Assembly (NCBI GenBank): GCA_036796755.1
Contig: DAIRCJ010000034.1
Location: forward strand, 1-14,980
From: CALKMS01 sp036796755
GTDB taxonomy: Bacteria; Actinomycetota; Aquicultoria; SKW223; CALKMS01
Direction of reading: 5' to 3'
DNA: 14,980 bases
Under the pieces are notes generated by a model, which was given only the letters and a program-made list of their open reading frames with translations, was not told where the DNA came from and searched no databases. Position 1 is the first letter of the stretch, and every line of letters starts with the position of its first letter. Positions 7,718 to 13,258 of this stretch are shown piece by piece. The translations under genes were made by a program, and so were the position numbers.

Positions 7718-8562
7718 CTCGCTCTCCGACGACGGGAAACGACCCTGACCGTTGCCACCATACTCATTGAAATAAGAAAAAGAACCAGACCCAGAGCAAA
7801 AAGCGCTTCCTGATGAAGACCCGAAGCGTAAGCCATATCCATAGCAATAACACTGGTAATCGTTGAAATCGGGTCTCTTAAGGAAGTGGGTATAATAGGA
7901 GCATTCCCCACCACCATCAAAACCGCCATTGTCTCGCCAATTGCTCTTCCCATCCCTAAAATTATAGCCAAAATAATACCTTCAAAAGCTGAAGGCAAAA
8001 CTACCTTCCTTATCGTTTGCCATCTGGTCGCTCCTAAAGCCAGGGAACCCATTTTATAAGCCCGGGGGACCGCCCTTAAAGAATCCTCTGTAAGAGTGGC
8101 TATCGTAGGCAAAATCATAATACTCAAAACGAGGGAGCCAGCCACAACCCCATGGCCTGCCCCTCCTATAACTCTTCCAACCAGAGGAACTATCACCATA
8201 ATACCAAAAAATCCATAGATAACTGAAGGGATACCGGCTAATAGCTCAATGGCTGGCCGAATTATCCTGGCTATCGCCGGCGGCGCCACTTCGGAAAGAA
8301 AAATAGCAACCGAAATTCCCAGTGGGGCACCCAGTATTAAAGCTCCAAAAGTCACTAAAAAACTTCCACAAATTAAAGGGAAAGCCCCAAAACGACCAGC
8401 CGTTGGCTCCCATTCAGACCCCAAAAGAAACTGAAAGGGGGAAACTTTTCCGAAAAGAGGCATTCCTCGAGCTGAAATAAAAAGAAAAATTAAAAAAATG
8501 GAGAAAATCGCCACCAGTGCAGCTAAAAGAAAAACATACTTTAGGAGCTTTTCCTTCTTCAT
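7714..8562 (-). CDS. pstC: Phosphate ABC transporter permease PstC
   Basis: A 282-residue membrane permease, partner of PstA. About six membrane segments are visible; the first is YVFLLAALVAIFSIFLIFLF. The periplasmic stretch with PFQFLLGSEWEPTAGRFGAF is characteristic of PstC. AGIPSVIYGFFGI, the EAA loop GSLALGATRWQTIRKVVLPS and GMGRAIGETMAVLMVVGNAP follow in the expected order. The C-terminus ends in a basic run (RVVSRRRRAR) on the cytoplasmic side. It overlaps pstS and pstA by four bases each. No frameshift or missing motif is seen. Confidence 0.95.
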   Translation of the reverse strand: MKKEKLLKYVFLLAALVAIFSIFLIFLFISARGMPLFGKVSPFQFLLGSEWEPTAGRFGAFPLICGSFLVTFGALILGAPLGISVAIFLSEVAPPAIARIIRPAIELLAGIPSVIYGFFGIMVIVPLVGRVIGGAGHGVVAGSLVLSIMILPTIATLTEDSLRAVPRAYKMGSLALGATRWQTIRKVVLPSAFEGIILAIILGMGRAIGETMAVLMVVGNAPIIPTSLRDPISTITSVIAMDMAYASGLHQEALFALGLVLFLISMSMVATVRVVSRRRRAR

Positions 8563-9383
8563 TGGCTTAACTTTCCGACTTCAATGATGGGAACATAAGC
8601 TTTTTTGACAATTTCTTTCTGCACCTTGGGACTGAGAACAAAATCAATAAAACTCTTGTTCAATCCTTCAGGCTTTCCCCGAGTTAAGAGGTAGAGAGTG
8701 CGAGCGAGCTGGTAGCGACCCTGCTTTATGTTCTCAAGATTGGGTTCTACCCCTTCCAGAGAAAGAACCTTAACCTCATCTCCCACGTAACCCAGAGAAA
8801 GATACCCCACCGCTCCTGGGGTGCTGGAAACCACCGATCTTACCTGGCCACTTCCAGGCTGAATAATTGCCTTCTTGAGAAATTTTTTCTTCCCCATTAA
8901 CAGTTTAGAAAAAGCTTCTCTTGTTCCTGAAGCTTCGTCCCGATTGACCACGATAATCTCCTCGTCTTTTCCACCTACCTCTTTCCAGTTAGCTATCTCA
9001 CCGCTGAAAATCTTTCTAGCTTCCTCTAGAGTTAGACCGTCAACCGGATTTTTTTTGTTAACTATTATGGCAATGGCATCCACAGCTAGAGGAATTTTAT
9101 ACAGTCCTTTCTCTTCTTCCGGCTTTAAATCACGAGAAGACATTCCAATATCTGCCACTCCGTTACTTACTGCCTCAATCCCCACGCTTGAGCCTCCCCC
9201 TTGAACATCAACCCTTACCCCTTCCTTTACCTTCATAAACTCTTCAGAAGCAGCTTGAATAATGGGAAGAACAGTGGTTGAACCAGAAATTTCAATAGAA
9301 TCAAAGTACCTGCCTTGCTTCACAAATCCGATTACAGCCAGAACCAGATAAAAAAGAAATATGGGTAAAAGAATTTTTTTCAT
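8559..9383 (-). CDS. pstS: Periplasmic/anchored phosphate-binding protein PstS
   Basis: Phosphate-binding component of the Pst importer. I chose the ATG at 9381-9383 (274 residues): it gives an N-terminus MKKILLPIFLFYLVLAVIGF that is a good signal peptide or anchor, and it overlaps the pgeF stop as ATGA. The longer frame to 9467 adds a hydrophilic extension that would bury the signal. Family motifs: ISGSTTVLPIIQAASEEF, VDVQGGGSSVGIEAV, ADIGMSSRDL, and the phosphate-binding NRDEASGTREAF. There is no lipobox cysteine after the hydrophobic stretch, so it is either released or held by an uncleaved helix rather than lipidated. pstC follows with a four-base overlap. Confidence 0.94.
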   Translation of the reverse strand: MKKILLPIFLFYLVLAVIGFVKQGRYFDSIEISGSTTVLPIIQAASEEFMKVKEGVRVDVQGGGSSVGIEAVSNGVADIGMSSRDLKPEEEKGLYKIPLAVDAIAIIVNKKNPVDGLTLEEARKIFSGEIANWKEVGGKDEEIIVVNRDEASGTREAFSKLLMGKKKFLKKAIIQPGSGQVRSVVSSTPGAVGYLSLGYVGDEVKVLSLEGVEPNLENIKQGRYQLARTLYLLTRGKPEGLNKSFIDFVLSPKVQKEIVKKAYVPIIEVGKLSQ

Positions 9384-10180
9384 TGGTCTTTTAATACTAA
9401 AATGGCAGTCTGTCTTCCAGTCCTTCCATTTTCCCGCCGATAAGAAAAGAAGAGATCGTTCTGGCAAGAGGTGCAGTCGGGAGCGGTTTCAATGGCTTCC
9501 TTTTTGAGTCCAGCCTCAACCAACTGAGCATGACCGATAGATTTTAAGTCAAGAAAAACCTGAGTGTCAACAGAAACTTTCAGAGCTTCAGGGTAGGACT
9601 CAAAACGGGATAAAAAATCAGGGGAAACCTGATAACAGCAAGGACCAATTGAAGGGCCAAGCCAGGCAAAGAGATTCTCAGGGCGAACACCGTACTCATC
9701 CACCATTGCCTTTACCGTTTTTTTGATGATTTTTTCCTCCAATCCCCGCCAGCCCGCATGGACTAAGCCAGCAACTTTAGCTTTTGGCTCCAGAAAATAA
9801 ACCGGCAAGCAATCAGCGTAAAAAAGAACTAAAGCAACACACTGATCAGTAATAAAGGCATCGGCTTCTCCCAGGGTTTCCGGCGAGATAAAAGACTGAG
9901 CCTTCCCCGGAGTAACTTTAAAAATTCTTGAGCTGTGCTTTTGATTGAGAGTGGCAAATTTATCCAGGGGGATTCCCAGAGCGCCGGCTAACTTCTTCCG
10001 ATTTTTAATCACTGCTTCCGGTTCATCCCCGACCCGAAAAGAAAGATTAAGAGAGTTAAAAGGAGGCCGGCTATAACCCCCGCGACGGGTCGTATAGTAA
10101 AGAGAAAAACTGGGAAATTCAACAGCTAAAAATTCTAGATCGCCTGATTTTTCAAGCTGAAAAGGTTTAAGAAAAAACAT
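9380..10180 (-). CDS. pgeF: PgeF/YlmD-type purine nucleoside phosphorylase / peptidoglycan editing factor (DUF152)
   Basis: A 266-residue member of the YfiH/YlmD/LACC1 family. Characterised relatives phosphorolyse or deaminate purine nucleosides, and in E. coli the protein edits peptidoglycan precursors; older annotations call it polyphenol oxidase. The metal site is visible as H82 (LNQKHSSRIF), C124 (ADCLPV) and H141 (LVHAGWRG), and GPSIGPCCYQV follows as expected. YYTTRRGGYSRPPFNSLNL near residue 28-46 is the family N-terminal signature. The gene starts 14 bases after the small zinc-finger-like gene and its TGA overlaps the pstS ATG. This is the ylmD position of the division cluster. Confidence 0.93.
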   Translation of the reverse strand: MFFLKPFQLEKSGDLEFLAVEFPSFSLYYTTRRGGYSRPPFNSLNLSFRVGDEPEAVIKNRKKLAGALGIPLDKFATLNQKHSSRIFKVTPGKAQSFISPETLGEADAFITDQCVALVLFYADCLPVYFLEPKAKVAGLVHAGWRGLEEKIIKKTVKAMVDEYGVRPENLFAWLGPSIGPCCYQVSPDFLSRFESYPEALKVSVDTQVFLDLKSIGHAQLVEAGLKKEAIETAPDCTSCQNDLFFSYRRENGRTGRQTAILVLKDQ

Positions 10181-10194
10181 TGAAAAAAAGGGAG

Positions 10195-10428
10195 TTAGTG
10201 AAACTTTGGTTCAACAAGAGTGGAAGCCTCTTCCGCTTCCAGATCTCTCTCAATAAAAAATTCGTCCAGTTCTTCGCCTTCAGCTAAACGGGTTAGCAAC
10301 CTTCCTTCAGATATTATTCGGAAGCAGCTGCGATGGCAAAACTGCTCTTCCTTAACATCATAGCGAGCTTCTCCTCGATTATTAAAGTCTATTTTTTCGC
10401 CGCATATGTAGCACTTTATCTTCTTCAT
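10195..10428 (-). CDS. Small CxxC...CHxxC zinc-finger-like protein, unknown function
   Basis: A 77-residue protein I do not recognise as a named family. It contains C6-x2-C9 (CYICGEKI) and C31-H32-x2-C35 (FCHRSCF), a spacing that resembles half a LIM or treble-clef zinc site, so one structural zinc is likely. The C-terminal half is acidic (GEELDEFFIERDLEAEEA). It is the first gene of the long minus-strand run, 14 bases before pgeF, and starts at an ATG with GGGTG a few bases upstream. It might be a regulator or an adaptor for the operon, but nothing in the sequence says which. That it is a real gene is supported by position, start signals and the patterned cysteines. Confidence 0.75.
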   Translation of the reverse strand: MKKIKCYICGEKIDFNNRGEARYDVKEEQFCHRSCFRIISEGRLLTRLAEGEELDEFFIERDLEAEEASTLVEPKFH

Positions 10429-10443
10429 TGAACACCCAGAAAA

Positions 10444-10452
10444 ATAATATCA
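10444..10452 (-). promoter_or_regulatory. Candidate extended -10 promoter of the long minus-strand operon
   Basis: The 91-base divergent spacer must hold promoters for both directions. On the minus strand the motif TGATATTAT fits an extended -10 (TGn plus TATTAT), 15 bases before the ATG at 10428; no good -35 lies at the right distance. Transcription would begin only about nine bases before the start codon, a very short leader. I found no convincing Pho-box-like repeat here and no clear plus-strand promoter. Confidence 0.33.
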
Positions 10453-10519
10453 CAATTTTTGGATTGCGAAAGATTTTAATTGAAGAAAATTTTTGGGGAA
10501 ATTGGTTTAGAATTGGAGT

Positions 10520-11461
10520 ATGAACTTAACCGCTAACTTTCAGGCTTACTTCAGGCTTAGAGAAGGGTTTATCCTCTGGGGAAAGTGCTTCTCTTTTTTT
10601 CTACTGCTTGCCGGGCTGGCTTTGTTTTTTCTCCCCTGGCTGAAACTTCGGAAACGCCCCGTCTTTTTCCTTTCTCTATCAATTTTTACCCTCGGTTTCA
10701 TTTCTTTAATCTGGTATCACCTCAAAATCAGCCAAATTCTGGTTCTTTCCTCCTCCGGCCAAAATGCTGTTCGGTTTTATCTTCCTTTCTGGATTGAAGG
10801 AGAAAAGCTTTTTTTCTGGTCTTACATCTTTGCTCTTCTTGTTGCCTTTTTCCAGGAAGAAAAAGTCGAGACCTGGCTTTATTCTGGCCTGGGAATTCTA
10901 ACTCTTTCCTCTCTCTTTCTTGAAAAGACCTTTTTGAATCCTCTGCCCTCCTTCCACCAGGAAGTCAGGGAAGCCTGGCAGGGATTAAAAATACTTCCGG
11001 CTTCCCAAGCGTCTGAGCTCATTTTTCAACTCGGAATGAGAGCTAAATACTTCTACAACACCAGCTATATGTGGACTCATCCTCCCTTGATCTTCTTTTC
11101 CTATGCTGCTTTTACCTACAGCTTCATTGCCGGCATTTATCTCTTCTTTAAGCCGGAAAAAAAAGTAGAAAACCTGACTTATCATTTAATTAAAATTGGC
11201 TATCTTGCCCTGACCGCCGGATTGCTTATTGGCTACCCCTGGGCAATAACTGCCTGGAAAAACGAGCCCTGGTGGTGGTCACCAAAAGTCAATGTCTCCC
11301 TGATGATGTGGCTATTTTACACCTCCTATCTTCACCTGAGGCTTTATCCTCTTGGTCGCCGCAAAAATGTTTTAAACTATCTTAACCTGCTTTCCTTTTG
11401 CTCGCTTCTCTTAACCTATCTGACAACTTACTTAATACCGGGGGTTCACGCTTATGCTTAA
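10520..11461 (+). CDS. CcmF-like cytochrome c biogenesis protein, N-terminal half (degenerate WWD)
   Basis: A 313-residue membrane protein with about eight membrane segments. Its motif order follows the N-terminal half of CcmF, the heme-ligation component of cytochrome c maturation system I. FYLPFWIEGEKLFFW (87-100) matches the HEG-type segment; THPPLIFFSYAAF (186-198) the IHPP motif; WWWSPKVNVS (251-260) the WWxWDPVENxS heme motif; SYLHLRL the histidine-bearing helix end; and the last residues GVHAYA match CcmF's SVHAFA. The three histidines expected in this half are present (H187, H272, H310). The hallmark Asp and Glu of the WWD motif are replaced, which is unusual. The relationship to CcsA/CcmC is through the same superfamily. 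It overlaps the next gene by eight bases; GGAG lies just before the ATG. No other ccm genes are in view. Confidence 0.7.
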   Translation: MNLTANFQAYFRLREGFILWGKCFSFFLLLAGLALFFLPWLKLRKRPVFFLSLSIFTLGFISLIWYHLKISQILVLSSSGQNAVRFYLPFWIEGEKLFFWSYIFALLVAFFQEEKVETWLYSGLGILTLSSLFLEKTFLNPLPSFHQEVREAWQGLKILPASQASELIFQLGMRAKYFYNTSYMWTHPPLIFFSYAAFTYSFIAGIYLFFKPEKKVENLTYHLIKIGYLALTAGLLIGYPWAITAWKNEPWWWSPKVNVSLMMWLFYTSYLHLRLYPLGRRKNVLNYLNLLSFCSLLLTYLTTYLIPGVHAYA

Positions 11462-12095
11462 GGAGCAACATTTCCGGAAAGCCTGGGATAACTGGCTTCT
11501 AATCCTAACTTTCCTTTCTTTTCTCGCTCTAGGCTTGCTTTCTCTTGGCGGTACAGCTGTCAGCTGGTGGAGAAGCCTGGTTCAACCTGGGTGGGAAAAA
11601 ACCTGGCTATACTCTGATTACCTGATTTCAATGAACACTCTTGCTCTGCCTTTTGCTTTATCCCTTACTATCCTCGTTGTGCTCTGCCTTCCAAAAAGAT
11701 TAACGGACAAAAAAACCCTTATTGCTTGGCTCCTGCTAACTTCTTTTTCTTCCTTAATCGGACTGGCTCTTTATGGATGGACAGTCTTTTTAGCTATCTT
11801 TTTTGTAAGTTCCCTTATAGCTTCGGCTTTTACCTTCTTTCTTTTTATTACCCTTCCTGAAAAATTAAATTTTCAAAAAGAAGGGAGCCTGAACAAATTA
11901 GGCTCCCTTCTTCTCCACTCAGGTTACCTTCTTTTCCTGGCTAACCTGGCTATTTTTTACAACAGTCCAAATCACTTAAGGCTTTTTTGGGTTTCCTTTC
12001 CCCTGATAATCACCGGAAACCTCTTGACTTTAGTTTCGATGAAAAGGGAAAGCAAAAAAGAGATTAGTTCTTATGCCGGCGGTCAAAAAGCATAA
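11454..12095 (+). CDS. CcmF-like protein, C-terminal half (split CcmF)
   Basis: A 213-residue protein with about six membrane segments. Taken alone it is hard to place, but it resumes where the previous protein stops. LGLLSLGGTAVSWW (27-39) corresponds to the CcmF GTLxP segment, the following loop QPGWEKTWLYSDYLISMNTL to the phosphate-loop-like ISVGPPYFN region, and KLGSLLLHSGYLLFLANLA (148-166) to CcmF's late helix with its conserved histidine, here H155. Together the two proteins have about 526 residues against about 650 for an intact CcmF, with shorter loops. The eight-base overlap suggests coupled translation. A 13-bp inverted repeat inside the gene (11878-11912) looks like the terminator of the opposing operon. 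The 3' end overlaps the minus-strand thioredoxin-fold gene by 32 bases. The homology is my inference from motif order. Confidence 0.58.
   Translation: MLKEQHFRKAWDNWLLILTFLSFLALGLLSLGGTAVSWWRSLVQPGWEKTWLYSDYLISMNTLALPFALSLTILVVLCLPKRLTDKKTLIAWLLLTSFSSLIGLALYGWTVFLAIFFVSSLIASAFTFFLFITLPEKLNFQKEGSLNKLGSLLLHSGYLLFLANLAIFYNSPNHLRLFWVSFPLIITGNLLTLVSMKRESKKEISSYAGGQKA
11878..11912 (-). terminator. Intrinsic terminator of the arsR operon, inside the opposing ccmF-like gene
   Basis: A perfect 13-bp inverted repeat (AAGAAGGGAGCCT at 11878-11890 and its complement at 11900-11912) with a nine-base loop. Read on the minus strand the stem ends in CTTCTT and runs on into TTTG, giving a U-rich tail, as in intrinsic terminators. 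Read on the plus strand the stem is followed by CTCCACTC, less terminator-like. It lies about 150 bases beyond the stop of the thioredoxin-fold gene. Confidence 0.6.
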
Positions 12096-12360
12096 GGAAA
12101 GTCAGAAGTTTCTCGGGATCAGGGTTGCCTACTTTCAGGAGTTCCCCGTTGTACATATACACAGGACCATCGTAATCTACAGCCAGTTTTTCGCCAGCGC
12201 GGTCAATGTTAATAACCTCAATTTCTACATCTGGAGCCACCGTTTTCAGCCAGGAAGCTATATCAAAAGCCCGAGAAGACTCCGGGCAGTTATCGTGAAC
12301 ATAAATCGTTAGCTTTGACATCTCTCTCATCTCCTCACTTTTTTTATCGTCCAATCTCAT
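12064..12360 (-). CDS. Monothiol thioredoxin/glutaredoxin-fold protein
   Basis: A small thioredoxin-fold protein, 98 residues from the first ATG. It opens with a beta strand LTIYVHDNCPES, so the redox site is CPES rather than CxxC: one cysteine only. The later GPVYMYNGELL carries the expected cis-proline. Such monothiol proteins can glutathionylate, deliver metal or act as thiol shuttles, but the substrate is not visible. Two starts are possible. The first ATG (12358-12360) overlaps the arsR stop as ATGA and has GAGGTG upstream. An internal ATG (12319-12321) has GAGGAG nine bases away and gives a shorter 85-residue protein that begins right at the fold. Co-transcribed with the ArsR repressor; converges on the CcmF-like gene with a 32-base overlap. 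Confidence 0.72.
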   Translation of the reverse strand: MRLDDKKSEEMREMSKLTIYVHDNCPESSRAFDIASWLKTVAPDVEIEVINIDRAGEKLAVDYDGPVYMYNGELLKVGNPDPEKLLTFLMLFDRRHKN

Positions 12361-12632
12361 TTTTTTAACACCTCAATAAAGTAAGGTCCAAGCTGTCGGA
12401 GAAAGCTCTGGTTTAAGGAGAAAAAATAAAACTGGCCTGATTTTCTTGCCTTTACCAGTCTTGCTTCCTTGAGAATGCGAAAGTGATGAGATAGAGCCGG
12501 GCGAGAAAGCGAAAATTCTTCCACCAGTTCGGCGCAGGGAACCTCACCTCTAACCGCTATGGTCCTCATTATCTCAAAACGAGTTTCATCAGCCAGTGCC
12601 CGAAAAACTTTCACCTTAAACTCAGCTTTCAT
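12357..12632 (-). CDS. ArsR-family winged-helix transcriptional repressor
   Basis: A 91-residue ArsR/SmtB-type regulator. The fold is clear: KVFRALADETRFEIMRTIA (helices 1-2), then VPCAELVEEFSLSRPALSHH (residues 31-50, with the helix-turn-helix recognition helix), FRILKEARLVKARKSGQFYF (wing), and a short C-terminal helix. The classic CxC metal motif of ArsR and SmtB is absent: only one cysteine (C33) is seen, so it may sense redox state or another ligand rather than arsenic. It has a near-consensus promoter and a perfect 20-base palindrome over the likely transcription start, suggesting autorepression. It is the first gene of a two-gene operon with the thioredoxin-fold protein. Confidence 0.9.
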   Translation of the reverse strand: MKAEFKVKVFRALADETRFEIMRTIAVRGEVPCAELVEEFSLSRPALSHHFRILKEARLVKARKSGQFYFFSLNQSFLRQLGPYFIEVLKK

Positions 12633-12647
12633 AATCCAGCCTTAAAA

Positions 12648-12667
12648 ATTTTTAAAATTTTAAAAAT
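12648..12667. promoter_or_regulatory. 20-bp perfect palindrome, candidate ArsR operator
   Basis: ATTTTTAAAATTTTAAAAAT reads identically on both strands. It lies directly downstream of the -10 of the arsR promoter, over the predicted transcription start and 16 bases before the arsR ATG. A dimeric winged-helix protein bound here would block initiation. It is made only of A and T in an AT-rich spacer, so chance contributes, but a perfect 20-base dyad in that exact place is unlikely to be idle. Confidence 0.5.
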
Positions 12668-12696
12668 ATTATAACAACTAACGGATTTTTGGTCAA
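12668..12696 (-). promoter_or_regulatory. Sigma-70-type promoter of the arsR operon
   Basis: On the minus strand TTGACC (12691-12696) and TATAAT (12668-12673) are separated by exactly 17 bases; only one base departs from consensus. Transcription should begin near 12661 and give a leader of about 30 bases before the arsR ATG at 12632. Confidence 0.8.
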
Positions 12697-12754
12697 GGTA
12701 CCTTTCCTCGAAAATAATCCTTCCCGAAAAAAGGAGTCATTAATCACCCTCAAT

Positions 12755-12836
12755 CCCCTTAAAAATTAAGGGGGAACAAACAGGTAAGTTCTTTAAAATA
12801 AAGGGGAAGGTAGAGAGAAAACCTTAAGATTTAAGG
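12755..12836. repeat. Three helically phased dyad repeats
   Basis: Three related short inverted repeats, each with a three-base centre: CCCCTTAA-AAA-TTAAGGGG (12755-12773), CTTTA-AAA-TAAAG (12791-12803) and CCTTAA-GAT-TTAAGG (12822-12836). Their centres are 33 and 32 bases apart, about three turns of DNA. Each is followed by a purine-rich GGA or GAAGG stretch. They could be protein-binding sites on one face of the helix, or remnants of a tandem repeat. They are too short and diverged for a CRISPR array. Confidence 0.5.
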
Positions 12837-13111
12837 GAGAAGGTTTTGCGCAAAAGGGTCAGGTGGGATTCAAGAGCTAAAATACAAATTTATTTCTGCA
12901 CTTCAGAATGGGTGGGAAAGTTTAGCCCCTTTGCGTGGCTGGCTTCGCTATTAAAAACACTGCGAACCATCCCCATAATTTTGCCAAATTCCATTCATCA
13001 GTCAAAAGAGAGAAATTTAAAGAAATGACGTCACAGTCGCAAGCTCGGACACTACTTACCTCCTTGCACTGCTCCCTTTATATCGTGCCACACTAAAAGC
13101 GCTTCAGTTTC
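12837..13111. other. Unidentified gene-free block between arsR and the HTH cassette
   Basis: About 275 bases with no gene I can defend. Weak open frames exist on both strands: a TTG-started 60-codon frame on plus (12846-13028) and a 34-codon ATG frame on minus (12890-12994); neither has a good ribosome site or a recognisable product. An eight-base palindrome TGACGTCA lies at 13026-13033. The part from about 13025 to 13110 is noticeably GC-richer than the DNA after it. The block ends at an intrinsic terminator, so it may be a degraded gene, an element end or a small non-coding RNA. I see no tRNA, 6S, SRP or tmRNA hallmark. Confidence 0.3.
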
Positions 13112-13144
13112 CTCTGCCAATTTTATCGGCAGAGTTTATTTTAT
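13112..13144 (+). terminator. Intrinsic terminator
   Basis: CTCTGCC (13112-13118) pairs with GGCAGAG (13128-13134) across a nine-base loop, followed by TTTATTTTAT. The U-rich side is on the plus strand only, so it would stop transcription coming from the left. No annotated plus-strand gene directly precedes it, which hints at an unrecognised transcript in the block to the left. It also insulates the HTH cassette on its right. Confidence 0.62.
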
Positions 13145-13170
13145 CTATTCCCACCCTAAAAGGATTTTGC

Positions 13171-13236
13171 TTTTATAAAAATTCCTCTTGACAACCATTG
13201 TATTCTTTTGTATAATTTAGTCAAATTTTATAAAAA
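13171..13236. repeat. Pair of TTTTATAAAAA repeats flanking the cassette promoter
   Basis: The 11-base sequence TTTTATAAAAA occurs at 13171-13181 and again at 13226-13236, one just upstream of the -35 and one just downstream of the predicted start of transcription. Each includes the palindrome TTTTATAAAA. The arrangement fits a pair of operators for autoregulation by the HTH protein that follows, but AT-richness makes coincidence possible. Confidence 0.35.
13188..13216 (+). promoter_or_regulatory. Consensus sigma-70 promoter of the HTH-DUF4338-NurA cassette
   Basis: TTGACA (13188-13193) and TATAAT (13211-13216) are both perfect and exactly 17 bases apart. Transcription should start near 13223, leaving a leader of about 36 bases before the ATG at 13259. 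Such a strong promoter normally needs a repressor; the first gene of the cassette encodes a DNA-binding protein that could supply it. Confidence 0.85.
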
Positions 13237-13258
13237 ATTGAATTTTAAGAAAAGGATT

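Noticed and set aside
9384..9467. N-terminal extension of PstS
   Set aside because: It is hydrophilic, overlaps pgeF, and would place the signal peptide internally; the ATG at 9383 overlaps the pgeF stop in the usual coupled form.
12755..12836. Possible mini-CRISPR
   Set aside because: Only three diverged units of 13-19 bases with inner dyads; there are no identical repeats of usual length, no unique spacers of CRISPR size and no cas genes.
12890..12994. 34-codon minus-strand frame starting at an ATG and ending near the dyads
   Set aside because: There is no clear ribosome site, it is very short, and no homology is evident from reading; it may reflect a conserved non-coding or repeat sequence instead.
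12846..13028. 60-codon plus-strand open frame in the gene-free block
   Set aside because: It starts at TTG with no ribosome site, has no recognisable motif and lies in a block open on both strands.
12837..13111. tRNA, tmRNA, SRP or 6S RNA gene
   Set aside because: I looked for the cloverleaf TTCGA-type loop, the SRP GGAA apex and the tmRNA ends and found none.
13208..13258. Upstream extension of the HTH gene
   Set aside because: It would begin upstream of the promoter's -10 element, so it could not be transcribed from that promoter.
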